Made by a program: the position numbers and the translations under genes | Part shown: one piece after another, positions 6,235 to 10,525 of the stretch | How the letters are laid out: every line of letters begins with the position of its first letter | Numbering within the stretch: the first letter of the stretch is position 1 | The notes under the pieces: model-generated | What the model was told of the DNA's origin: nothing | The model's database searches: none | What the model saw: the letters and a program-made list of their open reading frames with translations, nothing else | Assembly: GCA_043759735.1 (NCBI GenBank) | Contig: JAYUQC010000142.1 | Location: 1 to 10,525 of the forward strand | Source: CAISIP01 sp043759735 | Lineage (GTDB): Bacteria > Pseudomonadota > Gammaproteobacteria > Burkholderiales > Burkholderiaceae_C | DNA length: 10,525 nt | Direction of reading: 5' to 3'

Positions 6235-8271
6235 ATGGCCGAAGCCGAAGATGTCATCACCGATGCTGCGCTGCATGCGACGAACTTCGTTCAGGGCGTG
6301 TGGCGCAGGCACCGCGCCAACGCGCCGGCATTGCCCGTGCTCACGTTGGCCGATGTCGCGCAACGCCTGGACCTGCTGATCGTGGCCGTGTTCGGTCGCA
6401 GCTACCGTCTGCGAACGGCCCAGGTTCCGGCACCCGCCACTTTCCTGGCGAAGGCCTTTCAGCACCTGCAGCGCCCCCGGGTGCTGGGCGCGATCCCGGC
6501 CACGGACGGCAGCTGCATCTGGTTGCCGGCCGAGACCGGCCTGACCGATGCGGCACTGGCACAGGCCCGGTTTCGCACGGTGGTACTGCAGCAGGCGATG
6601 CGCGCGGTCCGGGGCAGCGCTGCAGGCGCGGGCAGCGGCGCCACGCCGCTGGTGCGTGACATCTACCTGCTGATCGAGGCCCATGCCGCCGACGCGGCAT
6701 TGGCGCAACTGCTGCCCGGCATGCAGGAGCCGCTGAACGCCTTGCGGGCGGCCGCGCTGAGCGCGCGCCCGGCGATGTCGGGTTTCCCGGTGGGGCGCCA
6801 GCCACTCGAAGCATGGGTGCGTCGGTTGATGGCCGCTCCTTGCCTGACCCGTGGCGACGACGCCATGTGCAGCTCGTCACCCGAGAGATCCAGACACATG
6901 GCGCGTGACATTGCGGACACAATTCAGCCTGATGTTTCAACTGCCGTGCGGCTGGTAGCGCAGCCCGTGTTCAAGGATTGGTGGACCGGCGAACTCCATG
7001 CACCAGGCGCACCGTCGGGACTGTTGGTCGAGGACGATAGTGCATCCGACCTCGAAACGACGCCCGCCGCCCGCAGCGCCCGATTGGCGCGTCGACCGAA
7101 GGTGCGCGAAGCCACAGACGAAGAGGGCGATAAGCGGCAGGGAGCCTGGATGATCCAGGCATCGGCGCCGCATGAAGTCGCCGAGGATCCCTTCGGACTG
7201 CAGCGACCCACCGACCGCGATGCCCAATCGGCGGCCGACGAGTTCGCCGAATCCCTCGCCGAACTCGAGCAGGCGCGACTCGTCGCCACACCCGGTGCAC
7301 CGAAGGAGGTGCTGCTGTCCGACGACCCACCCGACGCACGGGCGAAACACGGGGCGGTTGCGCTCGCCGACGGATCGGGACAGATCCACTACCCCGAATG
7401 GGACCACCGCCTCCAGGCCTACCGTGAACCAGGCGCTACCGTCCGCTTGCTGGCGGCCCCAGGCGGCCCGCAGTCATGGGTGGACGACACCCTGGCCGAG
7501 CACCGCTCGATGCTGGACGCGATCCGGCGGCGTTTCGAGATGCTGCGCGGACAGCGCATGCCGCTGCGCCGACAACTCGATGGGGACGATGTCGATCTCG
7601 AAGCCTGCATCGACGCTCGCGCCGACCTGCGCGCGGGGCTGCCGATGGCGCAGGCGCTGTATCGATCGCAGAAGCGATCGAAGCGGCACATGGCCATCTT
7701 GCTGCTCATCGACGTCAGCGGTTCGACCGACGGGTGGGTCTCCAACGGCCGGCGCATCATCGATGTCGAACGCGAGGCGCTGCTGCTGGTGTGCATCGCC
7801 CTGGGCGCGCTGGGCGAGCCGTACGCTGTGCAGGCGTTCTCGGGTTACGGTCCCCGGTCGGTGTCGGTGCGGACCCTCAAGCGCTTCGACGAGCCCTACG
7901 GCAACCACATTGCGACGCGCATCGCGGCGCTCGAACCCGAACAATACACCCGTGCCGGCACCGCAATCCGCCATGCCAGCGCGATGCTCATGCGCGAGCC
8001 CGCCGCGCAGCGCCTGCTGCTCCTGCTGTCGGACGGCAAGCCAAACGATGTCGATGTCTACGAGGGTCGCTACGGCGTCGAGGACATGCGGCGCGCCATC
8101 ATCGAGGCGAAGCTCCAGGGCATCGCGCCCTTCTGCCTGACCGTGGACCGGCACGCCGCTGGTTACCTGCCAGGCGTTTTCGGGGTCAACCAGTACGCAT
8201 TGTTGGCGAAGCCCTCGAATCTGCCGGCCGTGTTGCTCGACTGGATGCATCGCCTGGTCAGGGCTGCCTAG
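6235..8271 (+). CDS. norD: NorD, von Willebrand factor A domain protein for NO reductase activation
   Basis: A 678-residue partner of NorQ required for active NO reductase. The last 200 residues form a vWA domain with a complete MIDAS: DVSGS (D493, S495, S497), T576 in RAGTAIRHA and D600 in SDGKPND. The first 300 residues are helical, and about 230-400 is rich in acidic residues and Arg and probably flexible. The ATG at 6235 starts MAEAEDVITD; an ATG four bases earlier is in another frame, and an earlier in-frame start at 6145 would run deep into norQ. Spacing from norQ is 16 nt, with only a weak ribosome site. In related NorQ/NorD and CbbQ/CbbO pairs, the vWA protein adapts the AAA+ ring to its client and uses the MIDAS metal for contact. 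It is the last recognisable gene of the operon: no norE or norF follows. Confidence 0.94.
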   Translation: MAEAEDVITDAALHATNFVQGVWRRHRANAPALPVLTLADVAQRLDLLIVAVFGRSYRLRTAQVPAPATFLAKAFQHLQRPRVLGAIPATDGSCIWLPAETGLTDAALAQARFRTVVLQQAMRAVRGSAAGAGSGATPLVRDIYLLIEAHAADAALAQLLPGMQEPLNALRAAALSARPAMSGFPVGRQPLEAWVRRLMAAPCLTRGDDAMCSSSPERSRHMARDIADTIQPDVSTAVRLVAQPVFKDWWTGELHAPGAPSGLLVEDDSASDLETTPAARSARLARRPKVREATDEEGDKRQGAWMIQASAPHEVAEDPFGLQRPTDRDAQSAADEFAESLAELEQARLVATPGAPKEVLLSDDPPDARAKHGAVALADGSGQIHYPEWDHRLQAYREPGATVRLLAAPGGPQSWVDDTLAEHRSMLDAIRRRFEMLRGQRMPLRRQLDGDDVDLEACIDARADLRAGLPMAQALYRSQKRSKRHMAILLLIDVSGSTDGWVSNGRRIIDVEREALLLVCIALGALGEPYAVQAFSGYGPRSVSVRTLKRFDEPYGNHIATRIAALEPEQYTRAGTAIRHASAMLMREPAAQRLLLLLSDGKPNDVDVYEGRYGVEDMRRAIIEAKLQGIAPFCLTVDRHAAGYLPGVFGVNQYALLAKPSNLPAVLLDWMHRLVRAA

Positions 8272-8273
8272 GT

Positions 8274-8395
8274 CGCATGTGACGCTGGCCGGGCAGATCG
8301 AGTTCGCCCTGGGCATCGAATATCGGAGGGACGACGGGGAACACGCTCTTGCAACGGTCCGCGTCCCCGGCGTCGCCAGGCGGTAGTCACATGCG
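8274..8395. repeat. Perfect 10-bp inverted repeat around 102 bp after norD, with inner hairpin
   Basis: CGCATGTGAC (8274-8283) and GTCACATGCG (8386-8395) are exact reverse complements. Inside, CGACGGGGA (8332-8340) can pair with TCCCCGGCGTCG (8364-8375) with a three-base bulge. A 35-codon GTG-started ORF (8279-8386) fills the interval but has no ribosome site and no recognisable domain. There is no T-tract, so this is not a classical terminator. It may act as a 3' stabilising structure for the nor mRNA, or be a small mobile or repeat element. Confidence 0.45.
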
Positions 8396-8494
8396 CGGCA
8401 TACCCACTGTTCTGGTGCGAAATGAAATTGCTCGACATGGAGTGAATGCAACTTCGCGCAGGTCGATAGCAAGCCATCAAGACGTGCTTGTGCA

Positions 8495-8504
8495 CCACCG
8501 GTGG
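8495..8504. promoter_or_regulatory. Perfect 10-bp palindrome ahead of the solitary RHH gene
   Basis: CCACCGGTGG is a perfect palindrome 48 nt before the ATG of the downstream ribbon-helix-helix gene, and a GGTG at 8511-8514 partly repeats the half-site. A weak -10-like TAAAGT (8515-8520) follows it, with no good -35. Because the gene it precedes encodes a likely DNA-binding dimer, autoregulation through this site is plausible. The palindrome is seen; its use is inferred. Confidence 0.35.
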
Positions 8505-8552
8505 AAATCTGGTGTAAAGTCGGGACTTCGTTGGCCATTTTTAGGAGTTTTT

Positions 8553-8789
8553 ATGGCAGAAATCAGGATTAATGTCGACGATGCCTTTCTTAATGAACTG
8601 AAAGGCAAGCTTGGCGTCTCTAAGAGCAGCGAGGTCGTCCAACAGGCACTGGCCATGCTGAACTGGGGTGCAGACAACGCCATCGCCGGCCGCGACATCA
8701 TGTCAGCGGACGCTAGCCGCTCTGACTTGGAGAAGGTGGTGCTTCCTGGCCTCGCAAAAGCCAAAGCCAAAGCTCGATCGGCGGGGTAG
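8553..8789 (+). CDS. Small solitary ribbon-helix-helix protein
   Basis: A 78-residue protein. Residues 1-45 fit a ribbon-helix-helix: strand AEIRINV, helix DDAFLNELKGKLG, turn GVSKSS, helix EVVQQALAMLNWGADNA. The remainder is short, with a final Lys/Ala-rich basic tail (AKAKAKARSAG). A very good ribosome site, AGGAG at 8543-8547, lies 5 nt before the ATG and rules out the longer in-frame ORF from 8349. No toxin gene follows: the next gene is convergent and ends 2 nt away. It is therefore either an orphan antitoxin or a stand-alone transcription regulator. The upstream palindrome at 8495-8504 is a candidate binding site. Family assignment rests on fold pattern, not on a specific match. Confidence 0.75.
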   Translation: MAEIRINVDDAFLNELKGKLGVSKSSEVVQQALAMLNWGADNAIAGRDIMSADASRSDLEKVVLPGLAKAKAKARSAG

Positions 8790-8791
8790 CT

Positions 8792-9415
8792 TCAAGTCTC
8801 CTCGGTTTTTCTCTGCTGAGCGAGGAAGGACCGGCCTTGTGCGCCGAAGAGGTAGCCGAGGAGCGCCGTGAGGATGGGGAAGAGCGTCGCGCCGACTACC
8901 TTGTCGAACATGGTCTTCCAGAACTCGCGGTGAGCTATGGGATCACCGGCAATCGTCTTGGCCAATTCAAGCTTCGCCGATGGGCAAGCGGCAGCATCCG
9001 CTGTCAAGCAGTCAATGAGGAGCTTGGATGCTGTCGCACGCGCCGTCTCGTCGTGATAACTGGGGGGCAAAAATGCCGAAAGAAGCAGCACTGTCATGAT
9101 GGCGACGAAGAGTCCAATCAACACCCAGCGCGTGAGGTTGTAGCCTGCTTCGTCGTGAAACGTTCTGGGTACGTCCACAGGCGGGAGCAGGGGCGTGAAC
9201 TTGCGTTCATCACTTGGCGGTGCAGGTGAGTCTGTCGAGACAGGCGGTATGACCTCGCGCTCGTTGTGCACCGCAGCGGTGGAGCTCGGGATACTCGACC
9301 CAGAGCGTGCGGCCTCCACATGTTGAGCGGTCGGCGCCTGCTCATTCTCCACGGCTTGAGCGGCCGGCTTCGCCGCAGCTGCTTTAGCTGCAGTCTCCTC
9401 GTATGACGTTGCCAT
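8792..9415 (-). CDS. Two-TM membrane protein of unknown function
   Basis: A 207-residue protein I do not recognise. Residues 1-88 are rich in Ala, Pro, Glu and Ser and look disordered and cytoplasmic. A first transmembrane helix covers about 96-116 (WVLIGLFVAIMTVLLLSAF). A loop of about 55 residues follows (117-172) with two cysteines, C136 and C144, which could form a disulfide if the loop is periplasmic. A second helix covers about 173-191 (VVGATLFPILTALLGYLFG). The tail is short, hydrophilic and basic. There is no enzyme motif or signal peptide. The start is supported by GAGGTGA ending just ahead of the ATG on the minus strand. It converges on the RHH gene with a 2-nt gap and lies 111 bp downstream of the frameshifted gene on the same strand, with which it may have formed an operon. 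Confidence 0.8.
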   Translation of the reverse strand: MATSYEETAAKAAAAKPAAQAVENEQAPTAQHVEAARSGSSIPSSTAAVHNEREVIPPVSTDSPAPPSDERKFTPLLPPVDVPRTFHDEAGYNLTRWVLIGLFVAIMTVLLLSAFLPPSYHDETARATASKLLIDCLTADAAACPSAKLELAKTIAGDPIAHREFWKTMFDKVVGATLFPILTALLGYLFGAQGRSFLAQQRKTEET

Positions 9416-9526
9416 CCTTCACCTCATATATGTTTTTGCTGGCTCCGGGCACGCCCTGCTCGGCCGCTACGCGTTCGGTCGGCCTCGGTCCGCAGGCCAA
9501 GGCTACCCTTGACGTTTAGAGAATAC

Positions 9527-9882
9527 TTAATCAACCGCTGGTTCGATCTTGACAAGCGGCTTGCCTTCGTCGTTTTTCAGCCCTTCGCCGCCCAACATCG
9601 CTGAGATTTGGTCGCGCTGCTTCAGCAGATCTCGCACTGTTTACAAAAACTGACGTTTCCACCTTCGGTAGGAGCCTTGATCGGATCGATGCCCGCCTGG
9701 AGAGCAGCAATTCGAGGCGCAAACTTGTCCTGGATTGCCCGGATCGCTTCGTTGATCTTCTTCGTGAAGGTCCATGTAGTGAGCCACTTTGGTTCCCCCT
9801 GTTTAAGCCAATCTGGTGACAGAACAAAAAGGCTCGATGGTCGAATCGCGACGAGCATCCAGCGCGCGACGATGCTCCGCAT
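9527..9882 (-). pseudogene. Frameshifted small gene of unknown function
   Basis: Two minus-strand reading frames join as one protein. The first runs from an ATG at 9882 (MRSIVARWMLVAIRPSS...) through FTKKINEAIRAIQDKFAPR and DPIKAPTEGGNVSF, then stops at a TGA at 9622-9624. The second opens right after an in-frame TAA near 9643 and reads VRDLLKQRDQISAMLGGEG..., ending in KIEPAVD at a TAA at 9527-9529. Restoring one base in the short A-run of the minus strand (9640-9642) would fuse them as ...NVSFCK-TVRDLL.... The joined product of about 118 residues is mostly helical and charged, with a hydrophobic N-terminus. I recognise no family. A start further upstream (TTG 9915) is possible. The break could be decay, a sequencing error or a rare frameshift; no classical slippery heptamer is present. 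Confidence 0.5.
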
Positions 9883-9913
9883 GACTATGCCACCGACATT
9901 TGGCGGATGCAAC

Positions 9914-9931
9914 AATAGTTTGAATAGTTTG
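9914..9931. repeat. 9-bp tandem duplication
   Basis: AATAGTTTG occurs twice in direct succession (9914-9922 and 9923-9931), just upstream of the frameshifted minus-strand gene and at the edge of the gene-free terminal region. It is probably a simple replication slippage product; I infer no function. Confidence 0.6.
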
Positions 9932-10121
9932 CAGTGTCGGGAAAGTTGAAACGGCGAAGCCCAACCGATACCATGGCGATCAGCCCACCGTCAGACGATT
10001 GCTTAATCGGGCCAGGATGGGCCGCTTTGGCTTGTCAAAGGAATATGCCCGAAGCGGCGGTGCAACTGGGGGAACTGAAGGACTGCGTCGCAGCGGTTGC
10101 GGCCGTTTGGTTAGCGGCATC

Positions 10122-10138
10122 GCCGGGCAGTACCCGGC
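10122..10138. repeat. Hairpin GCCGGG-CAGTA-CCCGGC
   Basis: A perfect 6-bp GC stem with a 5-nt loop, followed on the plus strand by CCCTTTGC. The following T-run is only three bases, so it would be a poor intrinsic terminator. It lies in the gene-free terminal region, about 65 bp before the large inverted repeat. Confidence 0.45.
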
Positions 10139-10202
10139 CCTTTGCGGACGATCGTTCGCGGGTTTGCGCCGGCGTTGTGTTCAGGCCGCGTTGTAGTGCT
10201 CG

Positions 10203-10449
10203 GGCTGCGAAGGTCCGCGGGGCCCACGCGCTGCGCTTTGCTGTGGCGGTCGGGCGCTGAACGCGCCGACTGCCCTGCGGTGCTCGGTCTTGCGCCCGCA
10301 TCGCGCAACGCACTGCGCGCCCTGCGGGCGCTGCGTTCAGACAGGCGCGATGAGAATGATGACGAACGCGCTTCGCGCTGGGCGCAAACCCTGCGCTCCT
10401 CAGCGCCACAGAGGCGCGCAGCGCGTTGGCCCCACGGGCCTTCGCAGCC
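10203..10449. repeat. Large imperfect inverted repeat (46-bp arms, 155-bp spacer)
   Basis: The plus-strand segment 10203-10248 recurs as the reverse complement of 10404-10449. The first 34 bases of each arm, beginning GGCTGCGAAGG and ending ACGCGCTGCGC, match at 31 of 34 positions; a divergent 5-bp stretch follows, then TGTGGCG in both. The spacer is also self-complementary in part: GTCGGGCGC (10249-10257) pairs with GCGCCGAC (10263-10270), and TGAACGC (10258-10264) with GCGTTCA (10333-10339). ORFs here are Arg/Ala-rich on both strands and look spurious. The whole stretch 9916-10525 therefore holds no gene I can support. The structure may be two opposed copies of a dispersed GC-rich repeat or one element with terminal inverted repeats. 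Confidence 0.65.
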
Positions 10450-10525
10450 GGGCCTCTGGTTGGCGCAGCGTTAGGCAGGGGCCCGGGCCTCGGACTCCGG
10501 CGCACCGAACACCACAGGCCCAGCG

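Noticed and set aside
8279..8386. 35-codon GTG ORF right after norD
   Set aside because: It has no ribosome site and no domain, and it lies wholly between inverted-repeat arms; more likely structural than coding.
7474..8538. 354-codon minus-strand ORF across norD and the spacer
   Set aside because: It overlaps the conserved vWA domain of norD and shows no domain or ribosome site of its own.
9934..10260. 108-codon GTG-started plus-strand ORF
   Set aside because: It has no ribosome site, an Ala/Arg-rich composition expected from GC-rich non-coding DNA, no domain, and it runs into the inverted repeat.
10470..10476. GTTAGGC, matching the integron attC core GTTRRRY, plus GCCCAAC at 9959-9965 matching RYYYAAC
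   Set aside because: The two are about 500 bp apart, far beyond attC length. No good RYYYAAC partner with matching L-boxes lies 60-140 bp upstream of the GTTAGGC, and no integrase or cassette ORF is visible.
10035..10505. 156-codon minus-strand ORF and its plus-strand counterpart at 10142-10474
   Set aside because: Both are low-complexity Arg/Ala/Pro translations spanning the inverted repeat, open on both strands because of high GC, with no start signal.
1..10525. CRISPR array, tRNA, rRNA or insertion sequence
   Set aside because: No regularly spaced direct repeats, no tRNA-like cloverleaf with a CCA end, no rRNA signature and no transposase ORF were seen on either strand.

Overview
The window is GC-rich, tightly packed bacterial DNA. 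Its gene style, the norCBQD order and a C5-TT-G6 intergenic hairpin suggest a betaproteobacterium, probably Burkholderiales (Comamonadaceae-like). That placement is an inference from family knowledge, since no rRNA or other phylogenetic marker is present.

Layout. Positions 1-181 are a leader with a plausible promoter and a clear Shine-Dalgarno. 182-1984 encodes a two-domain flavoprotein: an NTF2/SnoaL-like domain fused to an FMO-type FAD/NAD(P)H monooxygenase. 2014-2035 is a GC hairpin. 2128-2775 is a type II toxin-antitoxin module: a palindromic operator, a ribbon-helix-helix antitoxin and a RelE/ParE-like toxin. 3026-8271 is a nitric oxide reductase operon: a 38-residue single-pass membrane ORF, norC, norB, norQ and norD, all on the plus strand and nearly gapless. 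8272-8552 is a non-coding spacer with a perfect 10-bp inverted repeat and a small palindrome. 8553-8789 is a solitary ribbon-helix-helix protein. 8792-9415 (minus) is a two-TM membrane protein of unknown function, and 9527-9882 (minus) is an apparently frameshifted gene. 9916-10525 has no convincing gene; it carries a large imperfect inverted repeat and smaller hairpins.

How the genes work together. NorB holds the low-spin heme b, heme b3 and FeB site and reduces 2 NO to N2O. NorC passes electrons to it. NorQ (AAA+ ATPase) and NorD (vWA/MIDAS protein) form the chaperone pair thought to insert FeB. The main peculiarity is NorC: at 287 residues it is about twice the usual length and carries a second CxxCH heme domain after a Gly/Ala/Pro-rich linker. 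The small membrane ORF just upstream of norC is the other candidate novelty. No NorE, NorF or NO-responsive regulator gene lies in the window, and I see no clear FNR/NnrR-type box ahead of the operon.
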